40,395 nucleotides of DNA, taken from assembly GCA_946480175.1 (NCBI GenBank), contig CAMLIK010000016.1, forward strand, positions 1-40,395, read 5' to 3'. Every line of letters begins with the position of its first letter. Position 1 is the stretch's first letter. A model generated the notes under the pieces. The model saw nothing but the letters and a program-made list of their open reading frames with translations. It had not been told where the DNA came from and did not search any database. The position numbers and the translations under genes were made by a program. Origin of the DNA: an uncultured Gilliamella sp. (GTDB taxonomy: Bacteria; Pseudomonadota; Gammaproteobacteria; Enterobacterales; Orbaceae). Shown in pieces: positions 7,388 through 16,452 of the stretch.

Positions 7388-9113
7388 AAAAATCTTAATG
7401 TTGTCTGATATCGAAAGTAGAAATCTTAATCAAGCTATAATAGCTTGTAGCATTTCCAATTTGTCATTAATGTTACCTTTTATCATTTTATTACAAACAA
7501 TCATATTGTTAATTGAACCATTAACTAGTCAAATACCGGTAAATATTTATTATCTTTGGATGATGGCTGGCTTAGGCGGTGTATCAGCAATATTGTTCTT
7601 ACTATGTTATAAAAGAGAATATAAAAAGACCTATACTAATGCTTTTGGTCAAGCAGCGAATACCCGAATTGAAGTTGCTGAAAAGATTCGAAAACTACCG
7701 CTTAGCTTTTTCAATCGAAAAGATCTTTCAGAGCTCACAACTAATATTATGGGGGACTGTGCCGTTATAGAAAACATGCTAAGCCATGTAATACCACAAT
7801 TGATTGGTTATTCTTTAAGTAGTTTTATAACATGTTGTCTATTAGCATTTTATGATTGGCGCATGGCTGGCGCTATCTTTTGTACCCTGCCAATTGCTAT
7901 TATTATTGTTGTTGTCGGTAAAAGGTTAGAGCAAAAATTAGGGGAAAAACATGTTCAATCCAAATTAGCTGTATCAGGCGAAGTTCAAGAATATCTTGAA
8001 GGTATAAAGATTATAAAAGGATTTGGCTTAAGCGGTAAAAAATTCCAACGATTAGATCAAGCCCTTAAAAATATGATGTGGGCGTCAATTAAGTTTGAAG
8101 GAATAGGCGGCATTATTGTCACCTTGTCTACCATGGTCTTGCAAGTCGGTTTAGGCATTGTTGTACTCCTAGGGGTTAATTTGATGGTTACCGGTAGTTT
8201 GGATCCAATTACTTTTATCGCTTTTATCATTATTAGTTCTCGGATTTACAGCCCTTTGATATCGGTTTTAACATTATTACCTGAACTGTTTTATATGCTT
8301 GTCTCTACCGACAGAATGAAGAGTCTGCAAACTGAATCAATCATGGAAGGTAAAGATGATGTGACTTTTGACAATTTTACTATCAATCTTGATCATGTTA
8401 ACTTTTCCTATAACCAAACCAGTGTTATCAATGATTTAAGTTGTACTATTGCGGAAGGTAAAATGACGGCATTTGTTGGACCATCAGGTAGCGGTAAAAG
8501 TACCTTATTGCAATTGATTGCTCGTTTTTGGGATGTCAATTCGGGAAAAATCACCATCGGTGATCAGGATATTAAACAGATTGATCCCGAAACCTTGATG
8601 CACTCAATGGCCTTTGTTTTTCAACAGGTAGTACTATTTGATGATACCATCATGAATAATATTCGAATTGGTAAGCATAATGCTAGTGATGAGGAAGTTA
8701 AACTAGCTGCTAAAATAGCCCGATGTGACGAACTTATAGCTCGATTACCGGATGGTTGGAATACATTAATCGGCGAAAACGGTAGTAAATTATCAGGTGG
8801 TGAAAGACAACGAATCTCAATAGCCAGAGCATTATTAAAAAATGCACCAATTATTTTACTTGATGAAGCTACTGCTTCATTAGATCCAGAAAATGAGGTT
8901 TATATTCAAGAAGCAATCGCAAATTTAGTCAAAGATCGGACCGTGATTGTTATTGCTCATCGCCTAAAAACCATCATCGGTGCGGATAATATTATTGTCT
9001 TAGATAAAGGTTTAATTGTTGAACAAGGTAATTATCATGAATTAATGGAAAGAAATGGTTTATTTACCAAACTTTATAGTTTACAAAAACAGACATTTTC
9101 GATTACTTCATGA
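7380..9113 (+). CDS. ABC transporter permease/ATPase, YbtQ/IrtB-like half
   Basis: This is the second half-transporter of the pair, 577 residues. The membrane domain covers about residues 15-300. The ATPase domain has Walker A GPSGSGKST (about 365), Q loop VFQQ, signature LSGGE (about 469), Walker B IILLDEATASLDPENE and H loop AHR, with all catalytic residues present. The ATG at 7380 is chosen because GAGGTGG lies five bases upstream and it overlaps the stop of the first gene, which points to translational coupling. A longer frame from 7350 has no such site. It presumably shares the Fur-controlled promoter at 5521 and acts in the inner membrane, probably on an iron chelate. The substrate cannot be read from the sequence. 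Confidence 0.8.
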   Translation: MFKKILMLSDIESRNLNQAIIACSISNLSLMLPFIILLQTIILLIEPLTSQIPVNIYYLWMMAGLGGVSAILFLLCYKREYKKTYTNAFGQAANTRIEVAEKIRKLPLSFFNRKDLSELTTNIMGDCAVIENMLSHVIPQLIGYSLSSFITCCLLAFYDWRMAGAIFCTLPIAIIIVVVGKRLEQKLGEKHVQSKLAVSGEVQEYLEGIKIIKGFGLSGKKFQRLDQALKNMMWASIKFEGIGGIIVTLSTMVLQVGLGIVVLLGVNLMVTGSLDPITFIAFIIISSRIYSPLISVLTLLPELFYMLVSTDRMKSLQTESIMEGKDDVTFDNFTINLDHVNFSYNQTSVINDLSCTIAEGKMTAFVGPSGSGKSTLLQLIARFWDVNSGKITIGDQDIKQIDPETLMHSMAFVFQQVVLFDDTIMNNIRIGKHNASDEEVKLAAKIARCDELIARLPDGWNTLIGENGSKLSGGERQRISIARALLKNAPIILLDEATASLDPENEVYIQEAIANLVKDRTVIVIAHRLKTIIGADNIIVLDKGLIVEQGNYHELMERNGLFTKLYSLQKQTFSITS

Positions 9114-9177
9114 CAGGCTATATTTATCAACTTAATCAGTATATCATATAGCAAAATAACTGATAAAAAACAGACAA

Positions 9178-10095
9178 ATGAGTAACGAAATTGAATTAAA
9201 GTTTCAAATCAATCAAAGTGATATAGAGCAGTTACAAAATTACTTAAATCAATGGGTTTGTTGTGATGAAGCTGAGTTTTCATCGCAACAACATTTGGTT
9301 AATCAATTAAATCTGACTAACACTTATTACGATACTGAAGATCATTTTTTACGACGTAATGGTTGTGGTCTTCGAATTCGAACTACAGAAACTGAGCAAA
9401 GTAAGTATTTTGAAATTACATTGAAATCAAAAGGTAATTCTATAGGTGGGTTACATGAACGCATTGAAATTAACCAACCTTTACCTAATGATAAGCTCGA
9501 TTTAAGTGTCCTACCGAAAGACGTATTACCTAATGGGTTAACGCAGTTAAAGCCACTTTTTACTACCAATTTTAAACGGCAAACTTGGCTGATTTCATTT
9601 GCCAATAGCGAAATTGAAGTTGCATTAGATTTGGGGCAAATTACCTCAAATGGTCAATCTATGCCAATACAAGAGGTAGAGTTAGAAATCAAACAAGGCA
9701 ATAAACAAGATTTGCTCAACTTTGCGATCGAATTAAGTCGCTTTAACTTACATCTATTTTCACAAAGTAAAGCTTCTCGGGGCTATCGTTTATTAGATAA
9801 CTTAACCTTAACTCCTACTGTTATTTCTTCACAAATTGAGCAAGATTTAGCAAGTCTACTAAACTTTTGGCAACAAAATGAAGAATATGCTTTAGCAAAT
9901 AATGAGTTAAATTATTATAAACAGCTACTTATTCAAATAAACGGGATACTTATTAACAAAAATCTGCAAATTGAGCCTGAATTTAAACAGTGGCAAATGG
10001 CGATACCATTTATTGACTCGATTAAACAGTTTGCTTATTGCGAGGTGAACACTAAGTTCAAGTTGATGTTGATGGCTGAAATAAATAAAAAATAG
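9178..10095 (+). CDS. ygiF: CYTH-domain inorganic triphosphatase, YgiF-like, short C-terminal part
   Basis: CYTH proteins form a tunnel of eight strands that binds triphosphate and divalent metal; E. coli YgiF cleaves inorganic triphosphate. The signature ExExK is residues 4-8 (EIELK). RLRIRTT-like strands, TLKSKG, GLHERIEIN, EVALDLG, EVELEIK and SKASRGYRLL follow as in YgiF. E. coli YgiF has 433 residues with a C-terminal CHAD helical domain. This product has 305, and after the CYTH part (about 1-205) only about 100 weakly similar residues remain, so the CHAD domain is degenerate or shortened. As in E. coli, glnE lies downstream, but here a membrane-protein gene sits between. The start ATG has no strong ribosome site. 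Confidence 0.85.
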   Translation: MSNEIELKFQINQSDIEQLQNYLNQWVCCDEAEFSSQQHLVNQLNLTNTYYDTEDHFLRRNGCGLRIRTTETEQSKYFEITLKSKGNSIGGLHERIEINQPLPNDKLDLSVLPKDVLPNGLTQLKPLFTTNFKRQTWLISFANSEIEVALDLGQITSNGQSMPIQEVELEIKQGNKQDLLNFAIELSRFNLHLFSQSKASRGYRLLDNLTLTPTVISSQIEQDLASLLNFWQQNEEYALANNELNYYKQLLIQINGILINKNLQIEPEFKQWQMAIPFIDSIKQFAYCEVNTKFKLMLMAEINKK

Positions 10096-10109
10096 GTATA
10101 CGAATTAAA

Positions 10110-11066
10110 ATGAAAACAACCCTCTTCAAATTACCACTATTATTAGTAGTATTTTATTGGTTATTATATAGTGTTTTTGTCGTTATTTATCTTACTAGAT
10201 TTGATAACGATTTTATATCGTTATATGTTGGGACTGATCAAATTGCCTTGAAAATTGTTAAGCAAGTTTTAATCAATTTTTTACTTCAAATACCTAATTC
10301 AGTAGTTCTTTTTACTATTTCCACAATAGCATTTAATCAGTATTCCATTTCCATAATTAATCGGAAAAACATTATTAATACCTTCTTAGTTGCCATATTT
10401 ATTGTATTAAGCTACATGGTTTTTCGCTGGAGTTACTACTCTTATAGTTATGATTGGATTGTGTCTAAACTAAGATTTTTAAATATCAAAGATGGAGATA
10501 ATTTTTCGGCATATATATTTCATCTCGCAGAGCATCTCATTTTCTATTTTTTTATAACACTTTGTACTTATCTTAGTATTAAATTATTCAAAAAAAATTA
10601 TATCTGTAACGAAATCATATTAACCGAAACAGAAAGTCAGAAGTTACATATGGTGTTATTCATCTGTTCTTATAACTGTTTCTTTATAACCATGTCATAT
10701 TTATTGCTTTTCAATGATATGTATTACGGTTTAAGTAACCTGATTTTCTCTATAGTCTTATTAGCTATATTTTTATCAATAGTAAATTTAGTTGGTTATT
10801 TCTTGCTAAGAAAATGCTTTACAGCGGTAACAGAAATTTTGGCTTTAAAAAAGGTAATTTTTAGTTCGCTTATTACCTTTATATTAAACTGCCTTTTATT
10901 AATACTTATTTTATACATTTACAACTATATCTATAATTTCCTACCATTCGATATTATCTCTAGTACTTTTAAATTGTTCTACTTATGGATGTTTTTAATT
11001 ACTTTGTTGATTTCAAGTTGTCTATTGGTAAGAAAGATGACAAAGCTGTTTTTTGATAAACATTAA
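10110..11066 (+). CDS. Polytopic inner-membrane protein of unknown function
   Basis: I do not recognise this 318-residue protein. It is very hydrophobic and rich in Ile, Leu, Phe and Tyr, with about eight likely membrane helices (roughly residues 5-29, 46-70, 86-103, 133-158, 181-198, 206-233, 247-270 and 285-305). A short basic or charged segment after the fourth helix (KLFKKNY to ESQK) is probably a cytoplasmic loop. No enzyme motif is apparent. It starts 14 bases after the ygiF-like gene and probably shares its transcript. It separates ygiF from glnE, which are adjacent in E. coli. The base composition is even more AT-rich than its neighbours, which fits either fast drift or acquisition. 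Confidence 0.75.
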   Translation: MKTTLFKLPLLLVVFYWLLYSVFVVIYLTRFDNDFISLYVGTDQIALKIVKQVLINFLLQIPNSVVLFTISTIAFNQYSISIINRKNIINTFLVAIFIVLSYMVFRWSYYSYSYDWIVSKLRFLNIKDGDNFSAYIFHLAEHLIFYFFITLCTYLSIKLFKKNYICNEIILTETESQKLHMVLFICSYNCFFITMSYLLLFNDMYYGLSNLIFSIVLLAIFLSIVNLVGYFLLRKCFTAVTEILALKKVIFSSLITFILNCLLLILILYIYNYIYNFLPFDIISSTFKLFYLWMFLITLLISSCLLVRKMTKLFFDKH

Positions 11067-11093
11067 CCCGCTATTCGAATCAGAGAATATAAC

Positions 11094-11122
11094 ATTGTTA
11101 TTGGCCGTTACGTTATAACAAT
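11094..11122 (+). repeat. Hairpin after the membrane-protein gene
   Basis: ATTGTTA (11094-11100) pairs with TAACAAT (11116-11122), with extra A-T pairs possible inside. There is no T run after it. It is one of two hairpins in the 251-base gap before glnE. Confidence 0.4.
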
Positions 11123-11181
11123 AATAAGGTAAACAAGCAAAATAAGACCTAACGATAGTCAACTGCTATAGTTTTATCGGT

Positions 11182-11227
11182 AAACAAATTGCGAAAAAGT
11201 ATCAATACTGTTTTTCGCGATTTGTTT
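11182..11227 (+). repeat. 17-bp hairpin before glnE
   Basis: Bases 11182-11198 and 11211-11227 are complementary at all 17 positions if one G-T pair is allowed, around a 12-base loop. The bases after it (AATAAAAAG) contain no U tract on the plus strand. It may end the upstream transcript in a factor-dependent way or be a protein site. It lies about 90 bases before glnE. Confidence 0.55.
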
Positions 11228-11317
11228 AATAAAAAGATAGGTGAACTTAAAAAGTCATTTATAATAGTTAATTAGGTGATTTCATCAACATGTAACTATT
11301 TTAAGTGAGTGCTTATT

Positions 11318-14155
11318 ATGTCTCAGCCTATATCGCTAGCTTCACCATTAATTGCTCAGCAAAAACAGAAAATTATTTCCCAATTATCACAATGTGATGC
11401 AAAAGAGGTGCTCGATAACCTTGATATTTTGCTACAAAGTGACTTTATTGTTGATGCTGTTTATCGCTATCCAGAGTGGCTGACTGATATTGTTAACAAT
11501 CCTCCGCAAGCTGATGAAAGAAATTACTATCAACCGTGGTTAACTGAAAAATTAGCATCAATATTTGATGAGTTAGCATTAATGAAAGCGCTAAGATTAT
11601 TTAGGCGCTATATTTTGCTGAGACTCGAATGGTCACAATTAACCCGCACAAGTAGCGATGAGCAAATTTTATTGCAACTTACTCACTTAGCAGAGGTGAT
11701 TATTGTAAATGCACGAGATTGGCTTTATGAACTTAGTTGTAAAGAATGGGGAACGCCATGTAACTTACAAGGACTTAAACAGCCTTTACTTATTTTAGGA
11801 ATGGGAAAATTAGGTGGCGGTGAACTCAATTTTTCATCTGACATTGATCTCATTTTTACCTATCCTGAGCATGGACAAACACTAGGTGGCAGGAGAGAAT
11901 TGGACAATGCCGTTTTCTTCACGCGTTTGGGGCAGCGATTAATAAAAGCCTTGGACCAAATTACCGAAGATGGTTTTGTTTACCGAGTTGATATGCGTTT
12001 GCGTCCGCTTGGCGATGGCGGTCCGCTCGTCTTGAGTTTTTCCGCGATGGAAGACTATTATCAAGAACAGGGCAGAGACTGGGAACGTTACGCTATGGTA
12101 AAAGCGAAAATACTGGGCGATCAGCAAGATCCTTACATCAAAGAACTCTACCAAATGCTAAAACCTTTTGTTTACCGCCGTTATATTGATTTCAGTGTAT
12201 TACAATCATTGCGAAATATGAAAAGCATGATTGAACGCGAAGTTCGTCGTCGAGGTTTAACCAATAATATCAAACTTGGGGCAGGTGGTATTCGTGAAAT
12301 AGAGTTTATCGTACAAGTTTTTCAACTTATTCGCGGTGGCCGAGTTGTTGGTTTACAAACTCGTTCCCTATTATCGGCGCTACAGGTGATTGAACAAGAA
12401 TCCCTACTTAATGTTAATGAAGTAAATACGCTACGAGAAAACTACTTCTTCTTACGTCGCTGTGAAAACCTATTACAAGCGATACATGATGAGCAAACGC
12501 AAACTCTACCAGAAGATGAATTAGACCAAATACGTTTAGCAATCGGCATGAATTTTAGTAACTGGAACGAATTTGTAACAGAACTCACTAGAAGAATGCA
12601 ATTTACTCGACAAATATTCAATCAGCTTATCGGTGATGAATCAACAGAAACAGCACATAACGTAAACAACGACCAATACGCTGATCTTTGGGTACCCGAT
12701 TTACAATTAAGTGATGTTACGTCGGTATTATCCAACTATGCACATGATGATGCTGAAAAGCTCTATCAAATGCTATGCCAATTTCGTGATGATATTGGTA
12801 AAAGGACGATTGGTGTTCGAGGTCGCGAAATCCTTGATCAGCTAATGCCAAGATTATTGGAATCAGTTTGTAATGATAGGCATGCGCTAATCGTATTGTC
12901 GCGAATTTTACCGCTATTAGTGAATATTGTTAGCCGAACAACGTATTTAGAATTACTGCTTGAATACCCAACTGCATTGAAGCAACTAATTCGATTATGT
13001 CGTGCCTCGCCAATGATTAGCGAGCAACTTGCACATTATCCAATCCTATTAGATGAACTAATAGATATTAACTCACTTTATCAAACTGTTGCACCTAATG
13101 AATACAAAAGTGAACTTTATCAATATTTACTGAGAATTCAGGTTGATGATGAAGAACAACAACTTGAGGCATTAAGGCAGTTCAAACAGATGCAACTACT
13201 GCACATAGCGGCGGCTGATGTTGGACAGGTATTAAATACCATGAAAGTAAGTGACCATTTGACTTATGTTGCAGAATCATTAATTGATTTTGTTGTACAA
13301 ATGGCGTGGCATCAAATGGTTGTTCGTTATGGAACGCCAGTACATTTAACTGATAATCAAAAAGGGTTGGTTATTATCGCTTATGGTAAATTGGGTGGCT
13401 TAGAATTAGGATATGGTTCTGATTTAGATCTGGTATTTCTTCATGATTGTCCCATTGATAGCATGACTAATGGTGAGAAACAAATTGATAGTCGCCAATT
13501 TTACTTGCGATTGGTGCAGCGAATTATTCACCTATTTAATGTACGCACAACCTTCGGTATTCTTTATGAAGTTGATGTTCGTTTACGCCCACAAGGTGAC
13601 GCAGGATTATTAGCTTGTAGTTTAAGCGCATTTTATGATTACCAAATGCATGAAGCTTGGACATGGGAACATCAAGCGTTGGTTCGAGCAAGAGCAGTTT
13701 ATGGTGAAATAGACCTTATTGAGCGCTTTAACCAAATCAGACATGATGTTTTATGTAAAAAACGTGAGGAAAGTGCTTTAAAAAACGAAGTTCGACAGAT
13801 GCGTGAAAAGATGCGAGCCCATTTAGGTACTACTGAACCTGATCGATTTAATTTAAAAATTGATGAAGGAGGTATTGGTGATATTGAATTTTTATCCCAA
13901 TATTTAGTGCTCAATTATGCACATCAATATCCTAAAATGACTACATGGAGTGATAACGTACGAATTTTAGAGCTAGCAGCAAATTATCAAATTATCGATA
14001 GCCAAGAAGCGGAGCAACTCACTAAAGCTTATATCGATATGCGTAATGAAATTCATCAATTATCATTACAACTTTTACCAAGTACAGTTGATGCCAATTG
14101 TTTCAAATTAGAAAAACAGATTGTTAACCAAAGTTGGTTAAAATGGCTTAAATAA
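11318..14155 (+). CDS. glnE: Glutamine synthetase adenylyltransferase/deadenylase
   Basis: GlnE adds AMP to, and removes it from, glutamine synthetase in response to PII state and glutamine, so it sets ammonia assimilation. The 945-residue product matches the length of E. coli GlnE (946). It has two nucleotidyltransferase domains: the N-terminal deadenylase with [20 protein letters not shown] at about 160-180, and the C-terminal adenylylase with [20 protein letters not shown] at about 687-707. Both keep the metal-binding DxD. VDMRLRP and VDVRLRP follow each domain. The ATG at 11318 is used because a GTGAG element lies upstream; an in-frame GTG at 11309 would add three residues. TATAAT at 11260-11265 could be the -10 of its own promoter, but no good -35 is seen. 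Confidence 0.97.
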   Translation: MSQPISLASPLIAQQKQKIISQLSQCDAKEVLDNLDILLQSDFIVDAVYRYPEWLTDIVNNPPQADERNYYQPWLTEKLASIFDELALMKALRLFRRYILLRLEWSQLTRTSSDEQILLQLTHLAEVIIVNARDWLYELSCKEWGTPCNLQGLKQPLLILGMGKLGGGELNFSSDIDLIFTYPEHGQTLGGRRELDNAVFFTRLGQRLIKALDQITEDGFVYRVDMRLRPLGDGGPLVLSFSAMEDYYQEQGRDWERYAMVKAKILGDQQDPYIKELYQMLKPFVYRRYIDFSVLQSLRNMKSMIEREVRRRGLTNNIKLGAGGIREIEFIVQVFQLIRGGRVVGLQTRSLLSALQVIEQESLLNVNEVNTLRENYFFLRRCENLLQAIHDEQTQTLPEDELDQIRLAIGMNFSNWNEFVTELTRRMQFTRQIFNQLIGDESTETAHNVNNDQYADLWVPDLQLSDVTSVLSNYAHDDAEKLYQMLCQFRDDIGKRTIGVRGREILDQLMPRLLESVCNDRHALIVLSRILPLLVNIVSRTTYLELLLEYPTALKQLIRLCRASPMISEQLAHYPILLDELIDINSLYQTVAPNEYKSELYQYLLRIQVDDEEQQLEALRQFKQMQLLHIAAADVGQVLNTMKVSDHLTYVAESLIDFVVQMAWHQMVVRYGTPVHLTDNQKGLVIIAYGKLGGLELGYGSDLDLVFLHDCPIDSMTNGEKQIDSRQFYLRLVQRIIHLFNVRTTFGILYEVDVRLRPQGDAGLLACSLSAFYDYQMHEAWTWEHQALVRARAVYGEIDLIERFNQIRHDVLCKKREESALKNEVRQMREKMRAHLGTTEPDRFNLKIDEGGIGDIEFLSQYLVLNYAHQYPKMTTWSDNVRILELAANYQIIDSQEAEQLTKAYIDMRNEIHQLSLQLLPSTVDANCFKLEKQIVNQSWLKWLK

Positions 14156-14338
14156 TAGTTAGCCTGAGTATATTTATGGTAGGTTAAGATTGTTGATTTG
14201 ATTGATGAGGGGAATTTATGCAGTTTAATATCTAATGGAGACGATCATAGATATTGTGAAACTTGCTTGTGTATTTTATGGCACTATTTCTAAGATAATC
14301 AATTAAATAATAGACGATAAATATAATTTTTGGGTGAG

Positions 14339-14367
14339 TTATCGGCGATATAGATCATCGCCGATAA
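14339..14367. terminator. Perfect 11-bp inverted repeat between glnE and ttcA
   Basis: TTATCGGCGAT (14339-14349) and ATCGCCGATAA (14357-14367) are perfect complements with a 7-base loop, in the convergent gap between glnE and ttcA. No long T run flanks it on either strand, so it is at best a weak bidirectional terminator. The rest of the 240-base gap shows nothing clear. Confidence 0.45.
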
Positions 14368-14395
14368 AAGTAGGTTTAATGAAAAGAGCTAATTG

Positions 14396-15292
14396 CTAGT
14401 TGGCTTCTTTCCAAAGAATTAGATTTTGATCATCGAGTTCGGATGAATCAAATCCGACCATAGGTGGCAATTGTTCACGATCAAAGGCTAAATCGCCTCC
14501 ATTGACATCAATATCTCCTTTCTTAATACCTTTGAAATCATAAAGCTTGGTATCACATAAATGCGAAAGGGTAATATTTTGCGTGGCACGAAACATAGTT
14601 TCTATACGACCAGGAAACTTTTTATCCCAATCATTTAGCATCTCTTTGATCACTTGACGTTGCAAATTAGGTTGTGAACCACAAAGATTGCATGGAATGA
14701 TTGGAAATTGCTTAATTTCAGCATATTTAGCGATATCCTTTTCTTTGCAGTAAGCAAGGGGGCGAATAATAATATGTTCGCCTGAATCATTCATCAATTT
14801 TGGTGGCATAGCCTTGAGTTTACCGCCATAAAACATATTTAAAAACAAGGTTTCCAAAATGTCATCACGATGATGTCCAAGCGCTATTTTGGTTGCACCA
14901 AGTTCAGTTGCAGTGCGATATAAAATACCACGTCGAAGCCGAGAACAGAGCGAACATGTAGTTTTGCCTTCAGGGATTTTTTCTTTAACAATACCATAAG
15001 TATTTTCTTGAACAATTTTATATTCAATACCTAAGGATTCTAGGTATTTTGGTAAAACATCTTCAGGAAATCCCGGTTGTTTTTGATCTAAATTGACTGC
15101 AACTAATTCAAATTGCACGGGTGCACTGATTTTTAAATTAATGAGAATGTCTAGCAATGTATAACTATCTTTACCGCCTGATAGACAGACCATTATACGA
15201 TCGCCTTCCTCAATCATATTAAAATCAGCAATTGCTTCGCCAGTAAGGCGACGCAATCGTTTATGTAATTTATTTTGATTGTATGTATTCAT
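14396..15292 (-). CDS. ttcA: tRNA 2-thiocytidine(32) synthetase TtcA
   Basis: TtcA uses ATP and a [4Fe-4S] cluster to thiolate cytidine 32 in certain tRNAs. The 298-residue protein carries the ATP-pyrophosphatase PP loop SGGKDS at residues 38-43. It also has the two cysteine pairs that hold the cluster and sulfur, in [12 protein letters not shown] and [28 protein letters not shown] is the other family signature. It is 14 bases downstream of efpL on the same strand and may be co-transcribed with it. Confidence 0.97.
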   Translation of the reverse strand: MNTYNQNKLHKRLRRLTGEAIADFNMIEEGDRIMVCLSGGKDSYTLLDILINLKISAPVQFELVAVNLDQKQPGFPEDVLPKYLESLGIEYKIVQENTYGIVKEKIPEGKTTCSLCSRLRRGILYRTATELGATKIALGHHRDDILETLFLNMFYGGKLKAMPPKLMNDSGEHIIIRPLAYCKEKDIAKYAEIKQFPIIPCNLCGSQPNLQRQVIKEMLNDWDKKFPGRIETMFRATQNITLSHLCDTKLYDFKGIKKGDIDVNGGDLAFDREQLPPMVGFDSSELDDQNLILWKEAN

Positions 15293-15306
15293 CGCGATTT
15301 AATTGA

Positions 15307-15879
15307 TTATTCCGCTCTACTCATATATCGGCGTTCAGCAATATGAATTTTAACTTTTTCGTGATTATCAATATATTCAGGTACTTGAATTACAAGGCCA
15401 GTAGAGAGTGTAGCCGGTTTAGTGCGTGCACTTGCCGAAGCACCTTTAATACTTGGCGACGTTTCAATGATTTCAAGTTCAACTGTTTGTGGTAATTCTA
15501 AAGCAACCACTTCACTTTCAGCCATTAAAACTTGAATACCATCCATACCACCTTCAGGGATAAACAGAAGTTCTTCTTCAATTTGATCTTTCTTAAAAAT
15601 AAACGGTGTATAGTCTTCATTATCCATAAATACATATTCATCACCATCAATATAAGAAAAGCTAACAGGTCGTCGAAATAGTTCGATAGTATCTAAAATA
15701 TCATCACCTTTAAAACGTTCTTCAACTTTGCCACCAGATTTAACATCGGTAAAACGCATTTTATAGAGCGTACTTGCACCACGGGCGCTAGGGCTTTGTA
15801 CATCAATTTCCTTCACAAGTAACAATTTACCGTTATAGGTGATGGCATCACCACGTTTTATTTCATTTGCTTTAGCCAT
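15307..15879 (-). CDS. efpL: Elongation factor P-like protein EfpL (YeiP)
   Basis: EfpL is a paralogue of EF-P that helps the ribosome through proline-rich and other slow peptide-bond motifs. The 190-residue product has the three beta-barrel domains of the family and near-identity to E. coli YeiP in [38 protein letters not shown] and [20 protein letters not shown]. The tip of domain I reads SPSARGAS with Arg33 where EF-P has the modified lysine, which is the EfpL signature, so no EpmA/EpmB modification is expected. It is divergent from the yeiW-like gene at 15983. Confidence 0.96.
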   Translation of the reverse strand: MAKANEIKRGDAITYNGKLLLVKEIDVQSPSARGASTLYKMRFTDVKSGGKVEERFKGDDILDTIELFRRPVSFSYIDGDEYVFMDNEDYTPFIFKKDQIEEELLFIPEGGMDGIQVLMAESEVVALELPQTVELEIIETSPSIKGASASARTKPATLSTGLVIQVPEYIDNHEKVKIHIAERRYMSRAE

Positions 15880-15982
15880 AATACATTCTTCGTATTCAAT
15901 AAAGTTAAAAATTAGTTCGCTATTTTACCCTTAACTTGCTATTGTCACCAATAAATTTTATAACACAAATTTATATAATCTA

Positions 15983-16249
15983 ATGGCTGATTCATTCCAA
16001 TGTCGAAAAAACTGCGGAGCATGTTGTATTGCGCCGTCAATCTCATCTGTTATGCCTGGCATGCCTAATGGTAAACCAGCAGGTGTAGCTTGTCTCCATT
16101 TGGATGAAAATTATCAATGTAAATTATTTGGTAAATCAACCAGGCCTAAAGTTTGTAGCCATCTAAAACCATGTTTTGAAATGTGTGGCACGAGTCGTAA
16201 TCAAGCGTTCGATTATTTAACTCAATTAGAACAGTTAACTAGCAACTAA
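15983..16249 (+). CDS. yeiW: YkgJ-family cysteine-cluster protein, YeiW-like
   Basis: This small protein (88 residues) has an N-terminal cysteine cluster C7-x3-C11-x2-C14-C15, then Cys39, Cys46, Cys58, Cys64 and Cys68. This is the UPF0153/YkgJ pattern thought to bind zinc or an iron-sulfur centre. APSISS.MPGMPNGKPAGV and STRPKVC match the E. coli YeiW type. Biochemical function is unknown. It is divergent from efpL (103-base gap). The gene name rests on family resemblance only. Confidence 0.85.
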   Translation: MADSFQCRKNCGACCIAPSISSVMPGMPNGKPAGVACLHLDENYQCKLFGKSTRPKVCSHLKPCFEMCGTSRNQAFDYLTQLEQLTSN

Positions 16250-16374
16250 GTATTGCTAATATTTAACATATCCGCCGTATTATTAGAATTATTTATCTCG
16301 CACATAAATTTTTTTGATACACTTCACGCACTTTATTAGCTAATGATAAATATTGAAATAAATTAGCTTAAATC

Positions 16375-16407
16375 AGTTACTAAACTACAGCATTTTAGAT
16401 AGTAACT
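16375..16407 (+). repeat. Hairpin in the lysP leader
   Basis: AGTTACTA (16375-16382) and TAGTAACT (16400-16407) are perfect complements, with inner TAAA/TTTA pairing possible. It lies 46 bases before the lysP ATG. It does not have the layout of a lysine riboswitch. It could be a leader hairpin or a dyad for a regulator. Confidence 0.4.
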
Positions 16408-16452
16408 AAGATATTTAGTAAATTTAATCTGTTTAACAAGAAGAAAATTGAT

